Assembly: GCA_025642075.2 (NCBI GenBank)
Contig: JAODUO010001199.1
Coordinates: forward strand, 99,678 to 163,677
DNA from: Ridgeia piscesae
Taxonomy: Eukaryota > Annelida > Polychaeta > Sabellida > Siboglinidae
DNA length: 64,000 nt
Direction of reading: 5' to 3'
The notes beneath the pieces were generated by a model, which was not told the DNA's origin, did not search any database, and worked only from the letters and a program-made list of their open reading frames with translations. The position numbers and the translations under genes were made by a program. Positions 13,701-24,049 of this stretch are shown piece after piece. Position 1 is the stretch's first letter. Each line of letters opens with the position of its first letter.

Positions 13701-15321
13701 CTCATATCAGTCGTGGTCGCTGAAAGGAACTAGGTCAATGCGACAGTAAGTATGTAAAGACGTCCGCACTAGTCTAGTGCATCGACAATGCCACCACCGA
13801 TGCCCCCTCTTATTCAGGTGCTAGCTAGCATGCAGCGAACAAATACGGCAATGGCAAGTGAAAAACCAATGTGACAAAAGCCATGCAGAATCCTGGCAAG
13901 CTTCAAAACAACGAAGTCTTCGCAATAGTACAGGGAATGTTTGGCAATGTTTATTAGCTAAGTCGTGATGTTTCGCAAAATGCCTTAGTTGTAATGTTAT
14001 CAAACTAAATCTACTGTAAGCATAACAATAACTGAATTAACACTACTTCTTGGTTTAATAATTACTGTCATGTTATTGTTATTACCATAACAAATTGCAT
14101 TTATGTGTCCTAAACAAGTAAAAAAGAACAGGTAAGGGCAAGTCTTACTCAAGTGCACAATATCATTTTTTTCATTGTTTGTGACATATGGTTTACGTTC
14201 GAACATTACGATATTTAGATTTATTAGCACTACCTTAATCTTTAGTCTCCAACTCCACATGACAAATAGGTTTGCAAAGAAATGTTCTGTTTAAAAAAAA
14301 CTCTGGTCTAAGTAGACTGCAGTATTATTTATTTGGCAGGCTAATTCTAATTTGCCCCTAAAATTCTCCATCAAGAAACGAAAATATGAGTAAAAAGTCG
14401 AACCCCACCATCACATTTGTAGTTGAAAGAAACATAAAATTGACGTGGAGTTATGAATACGTAGTTACAATACAACAACATCAATGGAATTAAAATGAGG
14501 AATTGCATCAAATTAGAATGCCAAATTATATATAAAACACAATGCATGTTACACTTAAAACTACCTGCACACTAAGAAACGTCCAAAAACATTGATTGAA
14601 ACAGATCTGATAAGCTATGAAATTTGATGCAATACTTCCAGGGTGCAAAATGTATGTAGATGGAAGTTTACAAAAGAAAAGGTATTGCATACGCACAACA
14701 GCTATATACTGAATGTTGTACAGTGTATTGATTTCCGGACAATGAATGTAGTCAATGTATGTCCCAATATTGATGAAAACATGGGATCATGGTTGTGTTA
14801 ATCAGCTTTGAACGCTTTCCACATTGTAGCTCTTATAATGCTTGAAACATCATGATCCTAAAACTCCATCGAGTATGGATATTATGGAAACACACTTACT
14901 TATGACTACAACATTCACAGGGAAGTTGCTGCAGACAGTGTGTAGGGATGGTATAGGAATAGTGTTGCACACCACGGCTTTGAATGACTGTTTTCCTAGC
15001 ATGTTTTCAGTGACTGCGATGGAGTCTCCTGTTGCTATGATTTCGTTTGAGATAGTATTTTCCCATGTATAGTTTCTTTTTCCTGGGTTGCTCTCAGCAG
15101 TTACTGTCATTCGCTCTCCAACGAAGATGTTTCCTCCATTGGTAACTACATGATCATTACACTTCACCGCGAGTGCATGTGGCCTGTCTGAATACAAACA
15201 GTAATAGGACTTGAATATTTGGGTAAATATAAGAAAATCCAAGCATTTAGCCATAAAAAACTCATTAAAATGCACTCTACACTCTGCTATACACAATTAA
15301 GCAACACAATTAACAACTATT

Positions 15322-15352
<31 letters not shown>

Positions 15353-18300
15353 CCACACACCCACACACCCACACACACACCCACACACACACACACTCTC
15401 TCTCTCTCTCTCTCTCTGATTATCCGTTATTCATGTGAGATGACCAGATACACATCCAAACTGTCTGAATGCAGCAGACAATATCAACACAGTGTATGAA
15501 TATTAATTCTATTGTTATCCAGATTATAATAAATTGTCTATGTTTATCACTTACAGATGATAATATATATTTAACCAGTATATGCTACGGTCACATAGCT
15601 CTAACGATAATTAAAGAAACAGTAAAATAAACACAACATGCATCGATAGGAAATGAGTAGTTTTGAAAATATAGCTCAAAGCAACTGTCCGGTTTCGCAG
15701 GGACCTACTAGGTTATTGATATACACCTGCCACTGCTGCCAAAAAGCAATCAGTCAAGGTGACCCATCAACATATGAAGGCTAGAAATGTCCAGTTTCAC
15801 CGTTGCTTTTCTGAAGTCTGGACTCTACAGGGATAATACCCAGATAACAGCAGCTATAAGTATTGGCAGAAACGGGTAACATGTTTACATTTTGCATTTT
15901 GGGGAGACCCTGAGTTGCCCTTACGAAAGACTTGTCAGATACAACTTTCGTGTACACAAGATACGTCTATGTAAAATTAGAGGACAAGCTTTGTTTGAAT
16001 AAAATGGGGAAACAATGCACGTTTTCAGGCCCTACATGATCGTAGGGTGTTTAAAGATTTACAGTGCAAAGAAGGCAAAATAAAAAAATTGATTTTCACC
16101 GGTTTAAGATATCTGAGAGCTAGTGGCGGACAGCACCCGCAGAGTGATGTCATAAGTGCACCGGACCTTTGGCCCAAAGGACTAACAATGTGTGTCAGTT
16201 CAACTCAAACATGTACTCCTCAATACTTACAATAGACACTTAGTTTTGGAAACGTGAACGTTTCATTGAATGCATTGTTGTTGATAGGTATGTTGTCCGC
16301 AAAGTTATCTCGAGACTGTGGCTTGTCAAAGTATGTGTGGCATGTGAAGCTGTCTCCATTGTGAGATGGTTTTATCTCCACAACAATACTGAACTTGACT
16401 ATCCCGTTACTTGACTCGTCCTTCGCTTTTATATCTTCGCCACTGCTTAGTTCCCTCCATTGCATCTTTGCGGTCACATTCGCCTTGTATCTCCGTTCAC
16501 AGCTGTACTCAATATACTCGGCCTCTACCGCCTCATTGTTTTTTGTCGTGTTGCTTGTACATGTTGGATTGAACTCTGAAAGCAGTCAGTACATATTGCA
16601 CTACCGTTGTCTGCAAAAATATATAAATGTATGTAATTATATATTAAATATATATATCGATTAAATTATCTCCAAAAAATAATATATTAACATAATTAGC
16701 CCAGCCGATATGTGCATGTATTGTGTATTTTATGCTACAAGCATGATATTTATCACATATGTAGAGCACATAATGAAAAAATATGTGGACATACAGTAAG
16801 GTCATTTCAGATTTCGCATTGGAAGGCCATTTTCTAAGACTGCCGACGTAAACCTATTTTTTCATATATTAACAACGGTTTCAAGTAAATCAGTCGTTTT
16901 GGTATCTAAGAATATTTTTCTGGGATCAACATTTCAAATATATTACTTTTGACCTTGTCACACATTTACATCCGCAATTGTTAATGAAGTCTGCCGCCAA
17001 GACTAATGATCCTATATCTCATGACCTACGCCACCTCAGTAGTAATTTTATTTTCAAAATATAGGTATGTCGACAGCCGAAATCAGTGTTGTAAAATATT
17101 TAGCATTTGACCTTCGTTGAACTTCGTATCTGCAATTTTATCAAATGACGGCCGTTAAAACGAGTTTTTTCCATATCATGTTGCAGTCAGAACGACTGCA
17201 TTTGAGCCTAAATGTAATTTGTTTCAATGTAGCGATTTCCACTGTGTTGCATACAACCTTCTCCAACTTCATCATCCGCCATTTTTTAAGATGGCGCCTT
17301 TCAAGTCCAATTTTCCTCAAATCGTAAGAATAAACCACCTAATGTGTTGGTGTCGACATTAAGGTTTTTCAACACGATGCTATTTTAAATATGCTGCTTT
17401 TGATCTTGTCAGACTTTAGTATCGGTTGTTTTCAAGATGGCGACTAAAATGGCGGTTATATGGCTACCTTCAAACGCTATTTTACTAGCTAGGCTATATT
17501 CTAGACAGGAGTATCACAGACCGTTCCCTTCTTGCTATTTATGAATGTTTATGTTACCTTCAACAACATTGTTCATTAGTATAATAATGGTAGCATCATG
17601 TTTTATGACATGTCAGCAGACACATTCCACAGCACGAACCTACTGTATCAGTGTGACACTTCAATACACATGTAACACGTGTATATATCATACGATAAGT
17701 GTTTACACATTGTCCATGATCAAAATGTCATCTGAAAAATGTAACAGTTCCTAGTTACTATATATCCTAACTTTTACAGTGTCACACATTAGCTACGAGC
17801 ACACAGTCCACCACAATAGCAGAGGAGTGCATTTAAGTTCTTCATTGCGCCCACAGCGCAGTAGTTCATGACTAGCCTGTGTCACTTCAGAAAGAGTTTT
17901 CCAGCACATTTTCCAGCCATCGTTATCATTCCTGATCCACCCCCATTCACTTGGAGATAGAAGCTCTGGAGTAGCGATCATTGTCTGTGCCCAACAGTGA
18001 CCGGCTTGGTGAGCAGCCCGCTTTGTTTTCTGGATAAGTACTGCTTGTGTCGGAGGACAATACCTCTATATCTTTGTGTGAACGGCTTCCTTGCTCCATT
18101 GACAACTCCTTTCCTGGCTGCTAGTACAGTCGTACAGGAAGATTGGCAATCGTTCCAGTGGACACAGCCAAGTATCTACGGTCTCCGAGGCAGCAGCCAA
18201 AGCACAGAAAGCTGGTGTGACTTCGTCATAGGCAGTCCTGTCCCATGCAGTGCATTTGCCCCTGCATTTAGGATATGACAGCGTGTCACAACCCGTGAAG

Positions 18301-21300
18301 GCATGATACATTGGCAAAGTAACACAACTGTCCGGACCCAGTGTGTTGGCCATCTCGTGTGCGGTCTTTAAAAATGGCGGATGTTGGAGTAGGTCATATG
18401 CAACACAATGGAAATCTTTACCTTGAAAAACTTACATTTTGACACAAACGTAATGGTTCTGACTGAAGCATTTTAACGGCATGAACACAATTGTTTTAAC
18501 GGCCGACATTTTATAAAATGGCTGATACGAAGGTCAACAAAGGCCAAATGAAAATATTTTACATCACTGAAATCGGCTGTCCATATCTATATCTTGAAAA
18601 CAAAATTACCGTGCTAGGTGGCGTAGGTGATTAGATATAGCATCATTAGTCATATGAAATGGTGGTCCCAGAAAACCTATGTTTGTATACCAAAACGACT
18701 GACTTATTCGACGCTGTTATTACGATATGAGAAAATAGGTTTACGGCAGCCATCTTAAACAAATGGCCGCCAACTCCTTCAAGGGCGAAATCTGATATAG
18801 CCCTATATCCAGATATTTTTGTAGTGATCAAATCATAGTGTGTGCCCTCAAATTTCATGTTTGTATCATAAAACGCACAAATCGGCCATATTTTGTCACA
18901 TATCGGCTACACTAAATATAACAAGAGCACATTTAGAGTGCCATGATTCCAGGGGATGTTGTTCAAAGATACTAAACTAACATAAAGAGGGTAACAAAAC
19001 ATATAAACAAAGCACAAAACATCCAGTTCTTCACTCTAATCCATATGAACTTCGTCCACAGAATGCATAATACTGTTTTCATGCTAACATTTGATAAGCC
19101 TGGTGAAAGGAAGATGAATAACAAACCTGTTGTGATGTCTGGACAGCTGTAACTGTTACTAGCAACTTATATAAATCCTTATGTACACAAAATACTATTA
19201 ATTCATGTAAATCTGAGTTGAACCATTTGAAAGGTGAGGAAATCCGAATGAAAGTAATTTACCTGATACGATATAAAATGCAATTATTAAAATAACAGCA
19301 ATATCAATAATTTATTTAGAAAATGCAAGTAACTAGAGGAAAACACGTCACACCTTGTTTGTTACAACTATTGGGTGCATTGCTTTATTTTAAGGATGAT
19401 TACATAGAGTAGTGCTCATTTTAAAACAGTGGTTTGTGTGAATGTGTGCACACTCGCTGCAAGGATTAGATTCAAAGTGGACGTCACGGTCACTGGTCAA
19501 TTATTAACATACTGTTACATAATAAATATCTTACAAATACATAAAGTACATATGCAAGTCTAAATATAAAACCACCCTATAAACAATAATATCAAGGAAG
19601 AAATAACAACAATATCTCACCGCTGAATGTGATAACTTGTGCAAATGTGTAAGACTCTACGTATCGTAATGCCTTGCACCTGTATAGTCCACCTTGTTTT
19701 AGTTGAATAGATTTGACAGTCAAGTCATATGATCCTGTAGGCTCGGTGATGAGGTCATACATGTTAGGTTTAACGACTTGAGATTTGAATGATATTGTCA
19801 CTGCACCGGTTGGATTTAAGGCATATTGTTCCCAGCATAGATCTGTTCCTGCACATCTGAGTGTAACATTGCTTCCTACCAACACAGCGACATTCTCTGG
19901 GCCTTTTGTTAACTGTCCCCATACAACTGCAACAAAACATAATGTGTACACAATTGCATGTCACGATTTGAACATTAGGTTTGTAACATTGTTGTGTTGG
20001 ATATAGTGATCTAGCGGGATATCTATAAGGCTATGTTCCATCTTGTATATTATGCTAAGCCTTTTAATGTTTCTTCTTGTTTGCACTGTAGGTCTTTAAG
20101 AAGTTGGGTTCCTGTTCCTGGCTCTCTAGAATAGTTTTGTGTATAAAATCTAGGCAGCTTGTCTTTGGATTCTTTCTAAGGTTTTAATATGTTTTAGGCA
20201 GTGTGGATCCCATGATGCTGACGCATATTCAAGAATTGGTCGGACAGGATTATGTAGGCTATAGATTAAATGTGGGTTGGGCATTTATTTAGATTTCTCC
20301 GAATGACTCCTTGTGGCTGTTGTGCTTTCTTAGTGACTGAGTTGTATTATGCTGTCCATTTTAATGTATTTGATATTTGTACGCCAAGATAACAGTGTGA
20401 TTGAACAGATTTAAGTTGATGGCCACAGAAGGTGTAGAGATATGGTGTCGGTTTTCTTCAGCCATTCAGGCTAATGTCATTATGCAGCATTTGGTGGGAT
20501 TGAATTTCATAAGCCAGGTGTTTTGCCATTCCTCAAGTTTGAGTAGATCATTTTGGAGGAGAGAAGTGTCATTGTTTGATTTAACTTGTAAATATAGTAG
20601 GCAGTCATCTGCAAAAAGGCGAACGTTTCAAGTGAGATTGTTGGGTAGGTCATTTATGTAAAGTAAGAATAATAGGGGCCCCAGTACGGTTGCGTGTGGT
20701 ACCCCTGAGGTGACTTGAATTGGTATGGATGCAGATCCATTTATTACAACTCGTTGAGTTCTTTCTGCAAGGAAGCTTTCTATCTGTGACGATATTGGGC
20801 TGTGATGCCATAGTATCTTTGTTGGTGGATTAGCCTTTTATGTGAAACGTTATCGAATGCTTTAGTGAAGTCTAGAATGGTCATGTCTACATATTTATTT
20901 TTGTCTAGGGATTTGCTTATATAATGGTCCATTGCTTCTGCTTGTAATAATCCTTCGGGCGATATAAATAAAGCACACTAATTGGGAACAGTTCGATTTG
21001 GCATCTACACAAACAACCTGATTGAAAATAGATGTAAAATGAGGTTTGTGAATATATCTTTTCAAAATAAACACCTTATATTACACGTTGTGTGAAGGTC
21101 CCTGAGGGTCAGAGTCGCGGTTAAATTTTTCCGGCTGTTCCGATTGACGTTTCTGCGGATGCGCAATAAATGTAAAATCATCAATGTGCAGCGAAACAAC
21201 AAAGCATTTTCGGTATAAATGCTACGAGCTGTTCGTTAACTCTCCTGTGATGATTACTGTGAAGAGTTTCTTAAAATGTCGTCCAATGCAATAAAATATT

Positions 21301-22306
21301 ACCTTTTGTTTTATAAATCACTGTCACGGATTATGGCGCACTATTGTCACGTGATTTACGCTTGCTATCAAAATATGCCTGTAAACTTGTTTTCCTCGTG
21401 TTAATTTGCGACAAATAACTTTGCTGATAGGTTATATACATCCTAAGTCACCTAACGAACAACATGTAGTATTTATACCATAAATGCTTTGTCTTTTCGC
21501 TGCACATTGATGTTTTACATACATCGCGCATGTGCAGAAACGACAATCGGAATGTTTATAACGCCGGAAAAATGTAAGCGCGTGTTTAAAAAACAACATC
21601 TGCAAATAAAACTCAAAACGGCTTAATAGATAGATAATAATGGGTTAGATTCTTAATATGCCGAAGGCTTCCTTGTCCAGTTGACATCTGGAATTCACTC
21701 TCGGTTGGCTATCTTGTTCAATTTGATTAATTCTTGTATTTATTCCACCACCACCACCACACATTTCAACTAGCGGCATGGACATTACTCTAGACCTAGT
21801 TCGCGCGACATCGTCTCGAGGGGGTATATTTACAAGTATTTCGCTAAAATATACCTTTTTAACAAATTCTTTGCACAAGTGGAATAAAATTAATGTTACA
21901 TATTTTGAATATCGATATACTTTGCAAATGTTTCTTCATATATTGGAAAAATTCGACTCGCGGGCTGGCCAGTAAATTTATGGGTAATAGGACAGTTATT
22001 TTTTCCATACCAACATGACATGAACCTGATTAATGATAACAGTTACATTAGGAGTCCCTCGAATTGGACTCTAGTTTGCAAATATATGTAATATGGCATT
22101 TTTCAATCGTAATTTAGCGTAGACCGCGGTTCTACCGAAATTATGATATAGAACTATGTCTAGACTAGGACTAGCCCTGGCAGGTCTAGGAGCAGTAGAG
22201 TAGCCTCAGTCTCAGACTCAGTAGGATACAAATAATAATGAAATGTTGTTCACTTACCGATCAAATCAAAGAAGAAAACAATCGTGAAGGTTAACAAAGT
22301 ATCCAT
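7725..22306 (-). CDS. IgSF gene 1: three-Ig-domain membrane protein, 5 exons (whole gene)
   Basis: The spliced model is complement(7725-7798, 14900-15187, 16231-16575, 19621-19926, 22258-22306). All four introns are phase 1, as is usual for Ig-domain exons, and the sum is 1062 nt with one stop. The predicted protein has 353 residues: signal peptide (1-17), V-type Ig domain (about 18-118), second Ig domain (119-233), third Ig domain (234-329) and a membrane helix (about 337-353) with no cytoplasmic tail. It should be a cell-surface glycoprotein; N-x-T/S sites are present in all Ig domains. I cannot name an ortholog. Candidate roles are recognition or adhesion, by analogy with other invertebrate Ig receptors only. 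A partial second copy with identical exon sizes lies at 54320-63369. An alternative 3' exon at 8781-8663 may give a secreted form. Exon junctions come from splice consensus and phase, not transcripts. Confidence 0.8.
8663..8781 (-). pseudogene. IgSF gene 1, possible alternative last exon (secreted tail), truncated
   Basis: A strong acceptor (TTTCTTTCGTGCTCTGATAG) leads into a phase-1 frame compatible with exon 4, giving S-FVDTGQTVNHCPVDNCYF and onward. Compared with the intact counterpart at 55368-55067, about 8 extra bases near 8663 shift the frame, and it ends at TGA after 38 residues. The lost part contained the Cys-rich SCLCLVDCLC segment. I do not recognise the domain. It could also be a separate small gene or a relic unrelated to the Ig exons; phase compatibility and position are the arguments for linkage. 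Confidence 0.4.
11995..12300. mobile_element. Remnant of long-inverted-repeat DNA transposon (left arm)
   Basis: Homologous to 57185-57560, the left arm of a more complete element in unit 2, and in inverted orientation to 24340-24640. Only the inner edge of the right arm survives here, near 13240-13265. The terminal word AATCGGACTGTCCCC is present at about 12045. Confidence 0.6.
13590..13790. repeat. CGACGTCG-rich repeat with 34-bp palindrome
   Basis: Contains a palindrome at 13623-13656 (two 15-base arms around TAAT), conserved at 59254-59287. Unit 2 has about 250 additional bases of the same GACGTCG/AACGTCG repeat upstream. This looks like a dispersed repeat or MITE; no coding signal was seen. 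Confidence 0.75.
14900..15187 (-). CDS. IgSF gene 1, exon 4: third Ig domain
   Basis: This 288-nt exon has acceptor TTGTATTCAG and donor A|GTAAGTGTG, both phase 1. The protein shows the Ig core: first Cys in AVKCNDHV, Trp in RNYTWEN, second Cys in KAVVCNT, plus an extra Cys (TVCSNF) near the end. N-glycosylation motif NYT is present. The unit 2 copy differs by 9 amino-acid and 6 silent changes by my hand alignment, more replacements than in exon 3. Confidence 0.88.
15329..15420. repeat. (CA)n(CCCA)n(CT)n microsatellite
   Basis: A compound simple repeat in the intron just 5' of exon 4 of the minus-strand gene. At the same place in unit 2 there is an unrelated (GCAC)n tract (62130-62210), so the tracts arose or were replaced after duplication. 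Confidence 0.95.
16231..16575 (-). CDS. IgSF gene 1, exon 3: second Ig domain
   Basis: This 345-nt exon has acceptor CTGCTTTCAG and donor T|GTAAGT, both phase 1. It begins EFNPTCTSNTT and shows Cys (EYSCERR), Trp (KMQWREL) and Cys (SFTCHTYF) spaced as in an Ig fold. Several N-x-T sites are present. Compared with unit 2 there are 4 replacement and 5 silent changes in 345 nt by my hand alignment, so the exon has been held by selection or the duplication is young. Confidence 0.9.
16690..18905. mobile_element. Foldback-like element with ~550-600 bp inverted repeats
   Basis: The left arm (about 16700-17290) and the reverse complement of 18370-18905 share long stretches. Examples are the words for CAGTCGTTTTGGTAT, CTACGCCACCT, TTTCAGTG-TGTAAAATATTT and TCCGCCATTTTT. 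Between them lies about 1 kb carrying a broken gene on the minus strand (17793-18353). The whole sits in intron 2 of IgSF gene 1. In unit 2 the left arm (63480-63888) runs straight into a better-preserved end of the same gene. Confidence 0.7.
17793..18353 (-). pseudogene. Transposon-associated Cys-rich protein (HAFTGCD family), C-terminal part
   Basis: From 18353 the frame reads LPMYHAFTGCDTLS and later QAGHCWAQTMIATPELLSPS, EWGWIRNDNDGWKMCWKTL and ELLRCG. I recognise these blocks as the C-terminal half of a multi-copy animal family of unknown function found in many invertebrate genomes and usually counted with repeats. One in-frame TAG interrupts it at about 18050. A deletion of about 34 bases removes most of the Cys-rich tail that is intact at 63889-64000. 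The N-terminal half is absent. It is enclosed by long inverted repeats, which argues that it moves with or was captured by a transposon. Confidence 0.7.
19621..19926 (-). CDS. IgSF gene 1, exon 2: V-type Ig domain
   Basis: This 306-nt exon has acceptor TTTGTTGCAG and donor G|GTGAGA, both phase 1. It encodes VVWGQLTKGPENVAVLVG, then Cys (TLRCAG), Trp (CWEQY), a long C-C' to F stretch and the LYRCKA Y-x-C motif. The position before Y-x-C is QGG rather than the usual D-x-G. The A-strand GPENVAVLVGSNVTLRC pattern is typical of an N-terminal V/I-set domain. One NVT glycosylation site is seen. No counterpart lies in the window for gene 2, because it would be beyond the right edge. Confidence 0.88.
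20041..20960 (-). mobile_element. Non-LTR retrotransposon reverse transcriptase fragment (CR1/L2-like)
   Basis: Reading the minus strand, the blocks appear in RT order: MTILDFTKAFDNVSHKRL, then SGVPHATVLGPLLFLLYIND, LFADDCLLYLQV, EEWQNTWLMKFNPTKC and RPILEYASASWDPHC. Frameshifts and stops separate them, and the usual Gln of GVPQG is His. It is inactive and sits in intron 1 of IgSF gene 1, in the same orientation as the gene. Confidence 0.8.
21120..21580. mobile_element. MITE with ~115-bp terminal inverted repeats
   Basis: The left end (about 21125-21240) and the reverse complement of about 21440-21575 share ACGTTTCTGC, GATGCGC/CATGCGC, CATCAATGTGCAGCGAAA, AAAGCATTT and GGTATAAAT in order. 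No transposase frame lies inside. A more diverged relative of the internal part is visible at about 32920-33110. Confidence 0.7.
21642..21735 (+). mobile_element. CR1 3' tail fragment
   Basis: Resembles the last ~90 bases of the CR1 element ending at 42626: GGGTTAGATTC, CCGAAGGCTTCCTTGTCCA, ATCTGGAATTCACTCTC, GGCTATCTTGTT. A second copy at 43970-44055 lies at the same offset from the orphan exon 1, so it predates that duplication. Confidence 0.65.
22258..22306 (-). CDS. IgSF gene 1, exon 1: start codon and signal peptide
   Basis: ATG at 22306-22304 opens MDTLLTFTIVFFFDLI followed by donor G|GTAAGT in phase 1. Joined to exon 2 this gives a short n-region and a hydrophobic core typical of a secretory signal. 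The exon and about 190 bases upstream are repeated at 44566-44800 with the start, length (49 nt) and donor kept. Confidence 0.8.
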
Positions 22307-22429
22307 GGTACTGCTTAGAATTGCGTACCATACAGTTAGAAGAAAGTCGTAAAATCACGAAAAAAACTTCCCTGAATGATTGATTACGCCAATCCAGAAT
22401 GACAGTTGGCAATTATTTTAGTAAAATAG

Positions 22430-22496
22430 TAACTCGGTTCCAACCAACGGAACCGGTACATTACATTTCCTCCCCAATTAGTTTAGTATTGTATTT
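22430..22496 (-). mobile_element. Gypsy polypurine tract and LTR start, upstream of exon 1
   Basis: On the minus strand a polypurine tract (TTGGGGAGGAAA, about 22466-22478) is followed by TGTAATGTACCGGTTCC. The same sequence begins the 5' LTR of the Gypsy element at 48288 and its 3' LTR at 44774. The LTR part is short and ends about 125 bases upstream of the exon 1 ATG. It may contribute promoter sequence, which is an inference only. Confidence 0.6.
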
Positions 22497-22690
22497 AGTA
22501 AGTTCGAACAACATGAACAAAAATCGTCAACCATTCTCAGAAGAATAAAAGTACACATAGTCCAGTGCAATTACAGTCCGAGTTGCATTAATTAACTTTA
22601 TCAATGAAAGTGCTTAGCACGATGCGATGTTCCACCTGGGTACATGTTCATCTTCATTATGAATTGAATCTGAATTGCAAACTAAGAATA

Positions 22691-22693
<3 letters not shown>

Positions 22694-22757
<64 letters not shown>

Positions 22758-22762
22758 TATTA
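22694..22762. repeat. (TA)n microsatellite
   Basis: Nearly pure TA over about 65 bases. Confidence 0.96.
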
Positions 22763-23112
22763 TACTGTTTGATAAATGGAATGCCCATTTACAGGACACA
22801 CCGTTGCAATGTTTGAGTTTTTAGAATTTCATTAAGATATTTTTGAAATTGTTTTATCATCAGTGATGTAAAATCGATTTGGATGTGACCAATTCCAACA
22901 TAATCAGACCAACAGTTACGTTTCGAAATACTTATTTAACATGTTATTATGTATTAACTTATTATTGTTAAGTTCGTAATGACTATAACAAATCCCAATA
23001 AGCTTTTGATTTCGTCCTATGAAAAGATGGGTGAATCACAGTTTTGATTGCAAAATTAATAAGTACTTTTAATTCAGAATTTGTATTTCCATTGTATATG
23101 AAATTCCAGAAT

Positions 23113-23264
23113 CAGACCCCTCATGTGCGACCAACGTGACAGACAACAAAGCAATACAAGGAGACTACGTGGTATACAGCTGTGAAGTACCAGGGAAGAT
23201 GGGCCCCGTGATGGAGTGGAAGAACAATTATAATTTTGCCACTCAATGTAACAAATCCTGCTAA
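23113..23264 (+). pseudogene. Relic Ig-domain exon on the opposite strand
   Basis: After a TTCCAG acceptor the plus strand reads in phase 1: ESDPSCATNVTDNKAIQGDY, then VVYSCEVPGKMGPVMEWKN and a stop at about 23262. The spacing of the first Cys, the Y-S-C motif and the Trp matches exon 3 of the IgSF gene (PTCTSN, EYSCERR, KMQWREL). The second half of the domain is gone. It therefore looks like a degraded exon of a related Ig gene transcribed the other way, not a copy of gene 1 moved intact. Confidence 0.65.
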
Positions 23265-24049
23265 CACCCCCGTATATTTTTGAAGTTTTTTATCAGTGAT
23301 CTCACATCCACTTGGATGTGACAATTCCCTACAAAACCTGACCTGTGCCACTTTGCAACATACATATGTCATTAAGCTAAGATAAATAATTGTTCTGAAA
23401 CACCCATTTTGTCAGTAAACATGTTGTTTTATATTCAAAGACTTAATTAAATAGCTTGACATTTCGGTGGGTTATTTTGCTTATGACTGACCAGAAATGT
23501 GTGAACTATATGACAGCGCATAATATTGACTTAAAACAAAAACAAGGATTAACATTAAAATATCTTATACGCTTCTCTGAAAGTGTGCATGAGTCCCTAT
23601 TATCCATCCAAAATGACTAAATGTTAATTGCAGCTACTTAAGTGAACTACCATCGTCTGTCCAAAACTATTGTGTGTCTTTGTTAACCATGTCAACTTGA
23701 TACTAACAAAATAAAAATCGAAATTACTTAATGTATAACACCAAGACAAAACGGTATGGATGTTTTCAAGTACTCGGCATGTAACGAAGTAGCTTTTACT
23801 GATAATGAAGTAGTTAGATAAAAAAATATATTTTGTTATTTTCGTTACTTCGCGAAATAGTTTCGCTACAATACTTCTAAGTCTAGTCGCCGATTAGATC
23901 CTATTGACATGTATGTTAATCAATAACACCCGGTCTCATTCGTATTATTTGTCACTGTTATTGGGTAGAGTTAATTACTTATTTTATTATCGCATTGTGT
24001 GTGTGTCTGCTGTAGCGCATTCTTTAAAATGTTGACTTGTACGTTTACT

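Larger units (their letters stand above)
8800..14899. other. Long intron before the terminal exons
   Basis: About 6 kb without a supported gene, broadly homologous to 55390-61490. It contains part of a long-inverted-repeat transposon (about 11995-12300) and a CGACGTCG-rich repeat with a perfect palindrome (13590-13790). Short frames here are not conserved in the second unit. Confidence 0.6.
6830..17830. repeat. Segmental duplication, unit 1
   Basis: This block aligns in order with 53460-64000 on the same strand, about 46.6 kb away. Matches include 6841-7500 with 53461-54130, 7680-8800 with 54260-55390, 11590-12900 with 56770-58100, 14010-15300 with 60690-61870 and 15420-17107 with 62220-63888. 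It carries the 3' four exons of IgSF gene 1. Differences are indels and transposon insertions rather than rearrangement. Confidence 0.9.

Noticed and set aside
14842..15072. Plus-strand frame across the third Ig exon
   Set aside because: Antisense to the phase-1 Ig exon; the same applies at 16395-16664, 61414-61665 and 63189-63383.
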